Shown piece after piece: positions 42,771 through 50,910 of a stretch of 64,000 nt of DNA. Origin of the DNA: Bacteroidales bacterium UBA6828 (lineage in GTDB: Bacteria; Bacteroidota; Bacteroidia; Bacteroidales; Paludibacteraceae); assembly GCA_002452095.1 (NCBI GenBank), contig DKEG01000046.1, positions 1 through 64,000 of the forward strand, in the 5' to 3' direction. The position numbers and the translations under genes were made by a program. Every line of letters begins with the position of its first letter. The stretch's first letter is position 1. The notes beneath the pieces are model-generated. The model saw nothing but the letters and a program-made list of their open reading frames with translations, did no database searches and was not told the DNA's origin.

Positions 42771-44182
42771 TGTTTGCGAATACAATGTTGTTAGGTCTCG
42801 AACATATTGACCCGCAGCGGCTTGCCGCCATTGATTCCAACGGCGGCACGCTCCGTTATGCCGACATATCCGCATTGGCGGACACCATCACCCGTACCGT
42901 TCCGCAACGGGCATTGTGCTTTCTCTTGGTGGAGAACAATATCGGCGGCATAGCATGGGTTATGGCAATGCTGCAAAGTCGCCGCTTGGTACCTTTGATA
43001 CTCAATGCCAAAACGGAAGCCACCCTCTACCAAAACCTGCTCTCCACCTATCGCCCCGCATACGTATGTGCAACGGATTCCCTGTGTATGGAGGGAAGTC
43101 CCCTGCACAGTCAGTTCGGTTATACACTCTGTCGGACAACCAATCCCCTGTCCGAACTGCACCCCGACCTGAGTCACCTCTTGCCTACATCAGGCAGCAC
43201 GGGCAGCCCCAAGTTGGTACGCCACTGCTATGACAATATCGAAGCGGCAGGGTTGAACATTTCCACCTTCTTTGAACTCAAACCCGCAGACCGCCCGCTC
43301 ATGGTGTTGCCCTTATATTATACTATGGGGCTGTCTATGGTATTCAGCCATTTGCGCATAGGTGCCACTGTCCTCATCACGGGACTGAGTATGACCGACC
43401 CTAAGTTCTGGGCATTCCTCAAAGACCAACACGCCACCTCCTTCACAGGCGTACCATATAGTTTCCAAATCCTCAACCTGATGCGGTTCTTCCGAATGGA
43501 TTTGCCTGACTTGGAGTTGCTCACGCAAGGAGGAGGGAAAATGCCGACCGACCTCAACCTCAAGTTTGCCGAATACTGCCGCGACCACAACAAACGCTGG
43601 ATTGCCACCTACGGACAGTCGGAATGTACGGCACGTATGGCTTATCTCCCTGCCAAGTGGGCGATAGAGAAAGTCGGTAGTATCGGAATCGCTGTACCCA
43701 ACGCCGAGTTGTCTCTCTTGGCGGAAGACGGAACGCCCGTCACTGCTCCGCACACCGAAGGCGAAATGTGCTACCGTGGAAAGAATGTAACAATGGGCTA
43801 CGCACGCAGTCTTGCCGACTTGGCTTTGGGAGACGAACGGCACGGATTCATACGCACAGGCGACTTGGCATACTTCGACGAAGACGGCTGTTATTATATT
43901 GTCGGACGTATGGGACGTTTCCTCAAACTGTTTGGTATGCGTGTCGGACTGGACGAATGTGAACAAATCCTGCAAACCGACTGCGGCGTGGAGTGTGCCT
44001 GCGTGGGTACGGACGAGAAGATGATTGTGTACATCACCGATCCCCGCAAGCAGGACGAGGTGAAGAACACTCTCGTGCAAAAGACGCACATCGTTGCCAC
44101 ATCCTTTGAGATACGTGTTATACCCGAAATACCGAAAAACGAGACGGGCAAGAAACTATATAGTAAACTTTCAAACCAATAA
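42770..44182 (+). CDS. AMP-forming acyl-CoA/acyl-ACP ligase
   Basis: A protein of about 470 residues of the adenylating superfamily: P-loop LLPTSGSTGSPKLVRH, ATYGQSECTARMAYL, FIRTGDLAYFDEDGCYYIVGR, and the C-terminal catalytic Lys in PKNETGKKLYSKL. It activates a carboxylic acid as AMP ester and loads it onto CoA or, given the ACP gene 5 bp downstream, onto that ACP. The ATG at 42770 overlaps the SDR stop by one base; 42785 is an alternative. The acid substrate is unknown. Confidence 0.9.
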   Translation: MFANTMLLGLEHIDPQRLAAIDSNGGTLRYADISALADTITRTVPQRALCFLLVENNIGGIAWVMAMLQSRRLVPLILNAKTEATLYQNLLSTYRPAYVCATDSLCMEGSPLHSQFGYTLCRTTNPLSELHPDLSHLLPTSGSTGSPKLVRHCYDNIEAAGLNISTFFELKPADRPLMVLPLYYTMGLSMVFSHLRIGATVLITGLSMTDPKFWAFLKDQHATSFTGVPYSFQILNLMRFFRMDLPDLELLTQGGGKMPTDLNLKFAEYCRDHNKRWIATYGQSECTARMAYLPAKWAIEKVGSIGIAVPNAELSLLAEDGTPVTAPHTEGEMCYRGKNVTMGYARSLADLALGDERHGFIRTGDLAYFDEDGCYYIVGRMGRFLKLFGMRVGLDECEQILQTDCGVECACVGTDEKMIVYITDPRKQDEVKNTLVQKTHIVATSFEIRVIPEIPKNETGKKLYSKLSNQ

Positions 44183-44187
44183 ATACA

Positions 44188-44427
44188 ATGACTAACTTGG
44201 AAAAATATAACGCCATCTTTGGCGAAGTCTTTGGAGTAACCGCCGACCAATTGGGAGACAACTTCTCCAAAGAGACGGTCAGCGAGTGGGACTCCGTGCA
44301 CCAACTGAACATCATCTCTCTTATGGAGGAGACCTTCGACTTGATGCTTGACCCCGAAGACATCATGGCTTGCACAAGTTACGCCGCCGGCAAAGACATC
44401 CTCACCCGCAACGGCATAGAACTATAA
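44188..44427 (+). CDS. Acyl carrier protein (second copy)
   Basis: A 79-residue acidic protein with the canonical DSV attachment site in SEWDSVHQLNIISLMEETFDL. It is closer to a normal ACP than the copy at 41052. Placed between the ligase and the KAS III gene, it is the probable acyl carrier for both. Confidence 0.92.
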   Translation: MTNLEKYNAIFGEVFGVTADQLGDNFSKETVSEWDSVHQLNIISLMEETFDLMLDPEDIMACTSYAAGKDILTRNGIEL

Positions 44428-44431
44428 TACT

Positions 44432-45496
44432 ATGGCACGCTGGACTATAAAGAATGTGCGCCTTGCAGGTGTTTCTGCTTGTATGCCGAAGCATATTGTC
44501 AAGACTGCAGATATACCTCTTTTCAACAAAGAGGAAGCCGCGGTTTTTGATAATACCGTAGGCATCCGTGAACGTCGTATAGGTCCTGATACACTATGTG
44601 CATCCGATATGTGCCAAGCGGCAGCAGAAAAACTTTTGGCAGAGTTGGGATGGGAGCGAGATAGCATAGATATGCTTGTCTTTGAATCTGTAACAGCGGA
44701 TTTCCATCCCACTCCGCCCACATCATGCGTATTACAAGACAGATTAGGATTATCTACTGACTGTTTCTGCATAGACTTGCCTATGGGATGTTGCGGTACA
44801 CTGTACGCTATCAATGTGGCTGGCAACATGTTGTCCTCCGGCAACATCCACCGAGCATTGTTATTGGTAGGAGACACCGCTTTGCGTATGGGGTCTAAGC
44901 AGGATAAAAGTCGTGTACCTTTGTTTGGAGACTGCGGTACTGCCATTGCATTGGAATACGACACTACAGCAAAAGACATCGTAATCGATTTCCATACATT
45001 AGGTAGTGGTTATAAGGCACTTATGACACCCCACGGAGGTTTCCGACACCCTGTTTCTCCCGACTCTTTCACTTTGGAAGACTTTGGCAATGGCATCATT
45101 CGCGCCCCGAAAGACACGCTCATAGATGGTATGTCTGTATTGACATTCGCCATCTCACGCCCGCCAAAGTCTATACAGCAACTGATTGATGATTACCATA
45201 TTGATGTAAATACAGATATTGATTATTTCCTTATTCACCAAGCCAATAAGTTAATAGTTGACCGCGTAGTAAAGAAATTACACTTGCCTATAGACAAAGT
45301 TCCTTACGACTTGGAGGAGTTTGGCAACTTGGGCGGTGCCAGTATCCCATCTCTAATGGTAACCCGGATTGCAGATGCTCTTCGTGGTGATAAGCCCACT
45401 CGTATGTTGGCATCTTCTTTCGGCTTGGGTCTCAGTTGGGGCACTATGCTCCTGACTGCGAATAACGTAATCATCCCTGATTTGATAGAACTATGA
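44432..45496 (+). CDS. 3-oxoacyl-ACP synthase III-like (KAS III)
   Basis: The 354-residue protein has the FabH layout: GIRERRIG near residue 44, active-site Cys120 in DLPMGCCGTLYAI (instead of the usual AACSGF form), His in FLIHQANKLIVDR and Asn in EFGNLGGASIPS. It would condense a starter acyl group with malonyl-ACP, or in some relatives transfer an acyl group. It is longer than FabH (about 317), as common in locus-specific KAS III enzymes. Overlaps the next start by 4 bp. Confidence 0.9.
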   Translation: MARWTIKNVRLAGVSACMPKHIVKTADIPLFNKEEAAVFDNTVGIRERRIGPDTLCASDMCQAAAEKLLAELGWERDSIDMLVFESVTADFHPTPPTSCVLQDRLGLSTDCFCIDLPMGCCGTLYAINVAGNMLSSGNIHRALLLVGDTALRMGSKQDKSRVPLFGDCGTAIALEYDTTAKDIVIDFHTLGSGYKALMTPHGGFRHPVSPDSFTLEDFGNGIIRAPKDTLIDGMSVLTFAISRPPKSIQQLIDDYHIDVNTDIDYFLIHQANKLIVDRVVKKLHLPIDKVPYDLEEFGNLGGASIPSLMVTRIADALRGDKPTRMLASSFGLGLSWGTMLLTANNVIIPDLIEL

Positions 45497-45921
45497 GCCT
45501 TCGTAGCAGACTTTGGACTATTGCGACAAACGCCTACCCTGCCTATCTGCGTCTTGTGTACAAGATATCTCTTGGCAAGGGAGTACGTATCGCCTACCGC
45601 GCCCATCTGGACAAAAGTATCAACCCGCGCGGTATTCATATCGGGGACAGAACGTGGGTATTGAATGGAGCATTTGTTATGGCGCACGACCACTGTCGTC
45701 ACCTGAAAGCGGATACATACATCGGCAATGATTGTGTTATAGGAATCAATGCTATCATTATGCCAGGCTTGCACATTGGTAATCAGGTAATTATAGGGGG
45801 GGGGAGCGTAGTTACAAAGGATATTCCTGATAATTGCATTGCCGTTGGAAACCCTGCCAAAGTAATCAAGACGGGTATCAAAGTGTACAACGGACAAATC
45901 ATAAACGATACAAACGAGTAA
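45493..45921 (+). CDS. Left-handed beta-helix acyltransferase
   Basis: A 142-residue hexapeptide-repeat protein: RGIHIGDRTWVLNGAFVMAHDHC, ADTYIGNDCVIGINAIIMPG, IIGGGSVVTKDIPDNCIAVGNPAKVI. This is the maltose/galactoside O-acetyltransferase-like fold; His in VMAHDH fits the catalytic site. It is the last gene of the acyl cassette and the best candidate for moving the group made on ACP to a sugar, although acetyl-CoA use is also possible. Confidence 0.85.
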   Translation: MSLRSRLWTIATNAYPAYLRLVYKISLGKGVRIAYRAHLDKSINPRGIHIGDRTWVLNGAFVMAHDHCRHLKADTYIGNDCVIGINAIIMPGLHIGNQVIIGGGSVVTKDIPDNCIAVGNPAKVIKTGIKVYNGQIINDTNE

Positions 45922-45940
45922 AAACAAAAACGCAATATAG

Positions 45941-46549
45941 ATGTACAAACATTGCCTCAAACGTGTACTTGATTTCTGCATAGCACTGGTTGCACTTATC
46001 TGCTTGAGTCCGTTGCTGCTCATAGTAACAATATGGCTGCACTTTGCCAATCACGGTGCAGGAGCGTTCTTCACACAGGAGCGACCCGGCAAAGACGCAA
46101 AGATATTCAAGGTTATCAAGTTCAAGACGATGACCGACGAGCGTGACAGCAATGGTAACCTGTTGCCCGATGCACAACGTCTGACCAAAGTAGGGCGGTT
46201 CGTACGTTCCACTTCCATTGACGAGTTACCCCAACTCTTCAATGTACTCAAAGGAGATATGGCACTCATAGGTCCTCGTCCCCTGTTGGTCAAGTACCTG
46301 CCCTTGTACACCAAGGAGCAGATGCGTCGCCACGAAGTACGTCCGGGCATCACGGGTTGGGCGCAAGTCAATGGTCGGAACGCTATCACGCACACCAAAA
46401 AGTTTGAGTATGACGTGTGGTATGTGGACCACCTGACGTTTGCACTCGACTGCAAAATTATCGGTATGACTATTCACAACGTCCTTCACCGTGAGGGTAT
46501 ATCCACAGCCGGCGAAGCCACTGCCCCCACCTTCGACGGAACCAACTGA
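45941..46549 (+). CDS. Initiating phosphoglycosyltransferase (PglC-like)
   Basis: The 202-residue protein has one N-terminal re-entrant hydrophobic helix (KRVLDFCIALVALICLSPLLLI) and the soluble catalytic part with FFTQERPGKD, KFKTMTDERD, SIDELPQLFNVLKGDMALIGPRPLL and EVRPGITGWAQVNGRN. It transfers a sugar-1-phosphate to undecaprenyl phosphate. Its size equals that of Campylobacter PglC, which uses UDP-diNAc-bacillosamine. This step starts the repeat unit. Confidence 0.94.
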   Translation: MYKHCLKRVLDFCIALVALICLSPLLLIVTIWLHFANHGAGAFFTQERPGKDAKIFKVIKFKTMTDERDSNGNLLPDAQRLTKVGRFVRSTSIDELPQLFNVLKGDMALIGPRPLLVKYLPLYTKEQMRRHEVRPGITGWAQVNGRNAITHTKKFEYDVWYVDHLTFALDCKIIGMTIHNVLHREGISTAGEATAPTFDGTN

Positions 46550-46599
46550 CACACATTTCAGATAATGGCGTAAAATTTGGAATAACAACACAAAAAGAG

Positions 46600-46630
46600 T
46601 TGTACACTTCACAAAAAGAGCATACCTTTG
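46600..46630 (+). promoter_or_regulatory. Promoter before the DUF1016 fragment
   Basis: TTG at 46600-46602 and TACCTTTG at 46623-46630, TTG to TA 23 nt. Transcription would start near 46637, just before two palindromes. Confidence 0.75.
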
Positions 46631-46644
46631 CAGGTAAAACAAGA

Positions 46645-46687
46645 AAGTATACTTATATATTTATTGCAAAAACAACAAAGTATACTT
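46645..46687. promoter_or_regulatory. Two AAGTATACTT palindromes 33 bp apart (possible operator)
   Basis: AAGTATACTT occurs at 46645-46654 and 46678-46687. Each is a perfect 10-bp palindrome, and the centre distance of 33 bp equals about three helical turns, so two dimers would bind the same face. They lie right after the predicted transcription start and before the ATG at 46716, a good place for a repressor. Confidence 0.55.
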
Positions 46688-46715
46688 TCATAATATACTA
46701 AAGATAGTTACTGAT

Positions 46716-47171
46716 ATGACACCTAAAAACCCTACATTTATCTCTGCAACAAACGTGGATACGACCGCGACCTATCAGAAATGGCTCGCAGAGGTAAAAC
46801 TGCGCTTTCGGCAAAGCCAGATCAAAGCGGCTGTAAGAGTAAATACTGCCTTATTAGAGTTTTATTGGTCATTGGGGCACGATATAGTTTGCCGCCAAGC
46901 GGAACAAACGTGGGGGAGTGGTATTGTGGAACAACTGAGTTTGGACTTGAAGGACGCTTTTCCTAATACCAAGGGCTTCTCTACTACGAATATATGGTAT
47001 GCCAAAAAGTGGTATCTTTTTTATTCTCAGCATCTCACAAAACTCCACCAACTTGGTGGAGAATTAGGTGGTCAAAAACTCCAACAACCTGTTGGAGAAA
47101 TAGCAGATGCTATGCCACCATACTTAGGTATGGTTCCGTCGTATAGACATTATGTAAAAAACAATCGCTGA
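46716..47171 (+). pseudogene. N-terminal remnant of a DUF1016 (YhcG-like) protein
   Basis: The 151-residue frame matches the DUF1016 N-terminal domain (KWLAEVKLRFRQSQIKAAVR, NTALLEFYWSLGHDI, GFSTTNIWYAKKWYLFYS) and stops soon after PPYLGMVPSYRHY, where full proteins (about 340-380 residues) go on into a PD-(D/E)xK nuclease-like domain. That domain is missing and the next gene starts 37 bp later. The intact promoter and palindromes upstream suggest the fragment may still be expressed. Confidence 0.78.
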
Positions 47172-47208
47172 TACTAATCGTTAAACTTTAACACAAACAT
47201 ATCCGATT

Positions 47209-48486
47209 ATGAACAAACGAATATATCTTTGTCTCGCACACATGAGCGGGAATGAACAGAAGTACATCCAAGAGGCTTTCGACACCAACTGGGTAGTGCC
47301 TCTCGGACCAAACGTGAACGGATTTGAAGAAGACCTGAAGCAGTTTGTAAGCAGTTGCGACAATGCCGCAGTAGCACAACAACTGCAAAGCAAACAGGTT
47401 GTGGCACTCTCTGCGGGTACGGCTGCCGTACATCTGGCACTGATTGCGTGTGGTGTGCAGGCAGGGGACGAAGTATGCGTACAATCGTTCACCTTCTGCG
47501 CCAGCAGCCATCCTATCAAGTATCTTGGTGCGACACCCGTGTTCATTGACTCGGAGAAAGACTCCTGGAATATGGATCCCGAACTGCTTGAACAGGCAAT
47601 TCTCGACCGCAAAGCCAAGACGGGCAAATACCCGAAAGCCATCATTCCCGTGGCACTCTATGGTATGCCCTACCGCATACACGAGATACTGGCAATAGCC
47701 AACAAGTACGGCATACCCGTGATAGAAGATGCCGCGGAGGGCTTCGGCAGTCGCTACGCCGGACAGGTATTAGGCACCTTCGGCAAATATGGTGTGCTGT
47801 CTTTCAACGGCAACAAGATGATTACCACCTCGGGCGGCGGTGCACTGATTTGCTCCGACGAGACTGCCAAGCAGAAAGTGATGTGGTATGCCACACAGGC
47901 ACGCGAGGCATACCCCTACTACCAGCACGAGGCTATCGGCTACAACTACCGCCTGTCGAACATCTGTGCAGGTATCGGACGTGGGCAGATGACTGTTGTG
48001 GACGAGCATATCCGCCACCACAAGCACATCGCCGACCTCTATGAGAAAGCCTTTGCCGAGATAGACGGCATCACGTTCCACAAGAACCCCGCCCCCGAGT
48101 ATGACAGCAACTACTGGTTGAACACTATCGTGCTTGACCCTGCACTGCGTATCGCGGGGCAGGAACACGCCTACGAAGTAGCCGTACAAGGTGCTGTGGG
48201 CGGTGCTGCAGGTGTAACCCACCAAGCAGCGACATTGCGTACTGATTGTGAACCAAACGACAATGTGGAGGCACTGCGTATGTATCTCGACCAAGCCGGC
48301 ATAGAGTCCCGCCCACTATGGAAACCTATGCACAAGCAACCCGTCTATAAAGACGCTCCCGCTTACGTGAATGGTGTGAGTGAGTCTCTGTTCAAGGTGG
48401 GTATGTGCCTGCCGTCGGGACCTATGGTCAGCGACGAAGATGTGGCATACATAGTGGAAACTATCAAAAAAGCAATTATTCAATAA
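47209..48486 (+). CDS. DegT/DnrJ/EryC1/StrS-family sugar aminotransferase (PglE-like)
   Basis: The 425-residue PLP enzyme has the DegT pattern: NWVVPLGPNVNGFE, ALSAGTAAVHLALIACG, VIEDAAEGFGSRY and PLP-lysine Lys203 in SFNGNKMITTSGGGAL. Such enzymes put an amino group on a UDP-4-keto-6-deoxy sugar. With the NeuD/PglD-like, PglC-like and (at 62264) PglF-like proteins it fits a bacillosamine-type route. It lies just after the DUF1016 remnant and 10 bp before ftsY. Confidence 0.94.
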   Translation: MNKRIYLCLAHMSGNEQKYIQEAFDTNWVVPLGPNVNGFEEDLKQFVSSCDNAAVAQQLQSKQVVALSAGTAAVHLALIACGVQAGDEVCVQSFTFCASSHPIKYLGATPVFIDSEKDSWNMDPELLEQAILDRKAKTGKYPKAIIPVALYGMPYRIHEILAIANKYGIPVIEDAAEGFGSRYAGQVLGTFGKYGVLSFNGNKMITTSGGGALICSDETAKQKVMWYATQAREAYPYYQHEAIGYNYRLSNICAGIGRGQMTVVDEHIRHHKHIADLYEKAFAEIDGITFHKNPAPEYDSNYWLNTIVLDPALRIAGQEHAYEVAVQGAVGGAAGVTHQAATLRTDCEPNDNVEALRMYLDQAGIESRPLWKPMHKQPVYKDAPAYVNGVSESLFKVGMCLPSGPMVSDEDVAYIVETIKKAIIQ

Positions 48487-48496
48487 ACTGATAAAT

Positions 48497-49444
48497 ATGG
48501 CATTTTTCGGGTTATTCGGGAAAGAGAAAAAAGAGACTTTGGATAAGGGGTTGGAAAAGTCCAAAGAGTCGGTATTGAGCAAAATCGGACGGGCAATCGC
48601 GGGCAAAAGCACCGTGGACGATGATGTATTGGACAAGTTGGAAGAGGCACTCATCACCTCCGACGTGGGCGTGGAGACCACGCTGCGTATCATAGAACGC
48701 ATACAGGCACGCGTAAAACGCGACAAATACCTCGGAACAGACGAACTGCACCGAATTTTGGAAGAAGAGATTGCAGCCTTGCTTGCTGAAAACAACACGG
48801 GCGATGTGTTCGATTTTGATGCCCCACTACCCTGCAAACCATACGTTATCATGGTGGTGGGCGTAAACGGCGTGGGCAAGACGACGACCATCGGGAAACT
48901 GGCTTATCAATACAAAAAAGCAGGCAAAAAGGTCTATCTCGGTGCGGCAGACACATTCCGTGCGGCTGCCGTGGAGCAACTTTGTATCTGGGGCGAGCGG
49001 GTCGGTGTACCGGTTATCAAGCAACAGCAAGGCTCCGATCCTGCCAGCGTGGCATACGATACATTAGCCAGTGCAAAAGCCAACGATGCGGATGTAGTGC
49101 TGATAGATACCGCCGGACGTTTGCATAACAAAGTGAACCTGATGAACGAACTGACCAAAATAAAGAACGTGATGCAAAAGGTAGTGCCCGGCGCACCGCA
49201 CGATGTGATGCTCGTTTTGGACGGCAGTACGGGACAAAATGCGTTTGAGCAGGCACGGCAATTTACGGCTGCGACACAAGTTACTTCGCTGGCAATCACA
49301 AAGTTGGATGGTACAGCCAAAGGTGGTGTAGTGATCGGCATCAGCGACCAATTCAAGATACCCGTGCGCTACATCGGGTTGGGCGAAAAGATGGAAGACC
49401 TACAAGCGTTCAACAAAGAAGAGTTTGTCAAATCACTGCTATAA
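48497..49444 (+). CDS. ftsY: Signal recognition particle receptor FtsY
   Basis: The 315-residue GTPase has the SRP N-domain (about 20-95) and G-domain: GVNGVGKTTTIGKLAYQ (P-loop), ADTFRAAAVEQL, DTAGRLHNKVNLMNEL and TKLDGTAKGG. It docks ribosome-SRP complexes at the membrane. The acidic A-domain of E. coli FtsY is absent, as usual in Bacteroidota. The SRP RNA gene is at 8114. Confidence 0.97.
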   Translation: MAFFGLFGKEKKETLDKGLEKSKESVLSKIGRAIAGKSTVDDDVLDKLEEALITSDVGVETTLRIIERIQARVKRDKYLGTDELHRILEEEIAALLAENNTGDVFDFDAPLPCKPYVIMVVGVNGVGKTTTIGKLAYQYKKAGKKVYLGAADTFRAAAVEQLCIWGERVGVPVIKQQQGSDPASVAYDTLASAKANDADVVLIDTAGRLHNKVNLMNELTKIKNVMQKVVPGAPHDVMLVLDGSTGQNAFEQARQFTAATQVTSLAITKLDGTAKGGVVIGISDQFKIPVRYIGLGEKMEDLQAFNKEEFVKSLL

Positions 49445-49463
49445 ACCGACTAAATTGTACGTT

Positions 49464-49934
49464 ATGAAAAGGTGGTTTATATTTATTATGCTTTTGCTGC
49501 CATTGTTCGGATATGCAGCACAAGAGTTGGTGCTGCTCTACCCGTCCGGAAAAGAAATGAAAACGGATCTGGCTGCCATTGGCAAACTGGAATTTTCGTC
49601 CGATTCAGTCTTTCTCATTTCGCATAGCGGAACACGATTAGGGGCAGAAGCAAAGGGGAAATTACAACATATTCGCTTTGTCCGAAAGTCCGTTTCCAAT
49701 ATAGATACCCCAGAGGAAACAGGTATTTCCATTTATCCGAATCCTGCCACAAGTACACTGACTATCAGTGGCGTAGAGTACAATACCACAGCACGTATCT
49801 ATACAACAAACGGACAATTCCTGCAAGCCGTCGCGCTCTCTGAAGGCTCTAATACGCTATCGGTAGAATCACTGAGTGCCGGCACATATCTGCTGCAAAT
49901 CAACACGGATGTAGTTCGCTTGCTCAAACAATAA
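49464..49934 (+). CDS. Small secreted protein with T9SS type A sorting domain
   Basis: A protein of about 156 residues: signal peptide (MKRWFIFIMLLLPLFGYAAQ), about 65 residues of mature protein with a strand-rich LVLLYPSGKEMKTDLAAIGKLEF pattern, then a C-terminal sorting domain (ISIYPNPATSTLTISG, RIYTTNGQFLQ, LSAGTYLLQI) of the Por_Secre_tail type. Cargo is very short. It would be exported by the type IX system. The ATG at 49464 is preferred to upstream in-frame starts because the signal peptide begins there. Confidence 0.85.
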   Translation: MKRWFIFIMLLLPLFGYAAQELVLLYPSGKEMKTDLAAIGKLEFSSDSVFLISHSGTRLGAEAKGKLQHIRFVRKSVSNIDTPEETGISIYPNPATSTLTISGVEYNTTARIYTTNGQFLQAVALSEGSNTLSVESLSAGTYLLQINTDVVRLLKQ

Positions 49935-49979
49935 CATAATTTGGCAAGGTTAGGATATTATAAAATAAGATTAACAAAC

Positions 49980-50015
49980 ATCCTACCCTATCCCATACCT
50001 ATCCTATGCGTATCC
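49980..50015 (-). repeat. GGAT period-11 array after the T9SS gene
   Basis: On the minus strand GGAT occurs at 50015, 50004, 49993 and 49983 (steps 11, 11, 10), e.g. GGATACGCATA and GGATAGGTATG. The units resemble those in the nrdD leader. Confidence 0.7.
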
Positions 50016-50025
50016 TATAACAAAA

Positions 50026-50051
50026 TAAGGCTGCCCTTTTCGGCAGCCTTA
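50026..50051. terminator. Bidirectional terminator
   Basis: TAAGGCTGCC (50026-50035) and GGCAGCCTTA (50042-50051), a 10-bp perfect stem with a 6-nt loop, between the convergent T9SS gene and the small membrane protein gene. Confidence 0.85.
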
Positions 50052-50079
50052 CCCATCTATTGTTAATTGTTTTTTATCT

Positions 50080-50235
50080 TTATTTGCCGGACTTGTCAGA
50101 TTCTACCGACTCTGTCGTGGCATTTTCCTGATTGTGTTTTGTTCCTTTATGACGGTTCATCAAGCCAATCACGCAGAAAGGCACAATGAACATCGCCAAA
50201 AAGACCAATGTCAGGATAATAATTGAAGTATCCAT
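50080..50235 (-). CDS. Small membrane protein (51 residues)
   Basis: MDTSIIILTLVFLAMFIVPF begins a single membrane segment, followed by a polar tail rich in Asn, Lys, Glu and Ser. The reading frame is open further upstream to 50448, but that part covers hairpin repeats and lacks protein character, so the ATG at 50235 is chosen. Function unknown; small single-helix proteins of this form are common in Bacteroidota. Confidence 0.6.
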   Translation of the reverse strand: MDTSIIILTLVFLAMFIVPFCVIGLMNRHKGTKHNQENATTESVESDKSGK

Positions 50236-50305
50236 AGTATGATCAATTTGTAAATGGGAAAATTTGTAAATTTGTAAATTGCCGTATTGACAATATACAT
50301 ACAAT

Positions 50306-50359
50306 GACGATGCGGGACGCATCGTCGCCATAGGGGGCATACTCTGCTTGGGGAGTATG
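50306..50359. repeat. Two hairpin palindromes
   Basis: GACGATGCG-GGA-CGCATCGTC (50306-50326; 9-bp stem, 3-nt loop) and CATACTC...GAGTATG (50338-50359; 7-bp stem). They lie downstream of the minus-strand gene ending at 50381 and could terminate it, but lack a clear T-run. The first resembles the palindrome inside the HU-LysM gene in form. Confidence 0.65.
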
Positions 50360-50380
50360 AACACTATACAAACCGACCGA

Positions 50381-50779
50381 TTACCAGAATGTATTGAATG
50401 GGAAAGATATATCTTCAGCAGGTAGGCCGACAACCAATGCCTCTGCATACGATATATCCGTATTCAAACGATGTGATAAAACCGTTTCTTCGGCTATGGA
50501 AAGGGCTAAATTAGGGGTACGCGTATTGGTGTAATCATTCTGCACCGTGCGTGAATGTGTTTCATAGCGACGCCCCAACGCATTGTTCGCTAATGCGGGA
50601 GAATACCCAGACAATGCAAAATCGGATACATAATCCACCTCGGAGAAGGTTTGTTCCTGCTCTGTAGTGAATGTTACCTGCTGCCGTCCCCTACTCGCTT
50701 GTACACATAGGGGATTGCCGTTAAAGCGCAAGACCGCACTAACAGCAAGCAATAAAAATATGTAGAACCGATGTTTCAC
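50381..50779 (-). CDS. Secreted protein of unknown function
   Basis: The 132-residue protein opens with a signal peptide (MKHRFYIFLLLAVSAVLRF...), then a polar region without a recognised domain (FALSGYSPALANNALGRRYE, NTRTPNLALSIAEETVLSH, ending PFNTFW). Only one cysteine, in or next to the signal sequence. The gene stands alone between hairpin repeats and a TAATT-rich array. I do not recognise the family. Confidence 0.5.
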   Translation of the reverse strand: MKHRFYIFLLLAVSAVLRFNGNPLCVQASRGRQQVTFTTEQEQTFSEVDYVSDFALSGYSPALANNALGRRYETHSRTVQNDYTNTRTPNLALSIAEETVLSHRLNTDISYAEALVVGLPAEDISFPFNTFW

Positions 50780-50815
50780 GTTTGGAACGCTAATTATCGT
50801 ATTTACTTGTAATAA

Positions 50816-50844
50816 CGTTAATTATCGTTAATTTGGCGTTAATT
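50816..50844. repeat. CGTTAATT repeat, spacing 10-11 bp
   Basis: CGTTAATT at 50816, 50826 and 50837, with GCTAATTATCG at about 50789. It lies upstream of the minus-strand gene starting at 50779. No TAnnTTTG box seen here; the 131-bp gap to the NUDIX gene holds nothing else. Confidence 0.55.
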
Positions 50845-50910
50845 ATTCCGGAAAAATATATAATTAACCATATATAATTAAGCCATTAATTCTTAATTCC
50901 TAATTCGTAA

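Noticed and set aside
50080..50448. 122-residue version of the small membrane protein
   Set aside because: The upstream extension crosses hairpin repeats and lacks protein character; the 51-residue form starts right before the membrane helix.
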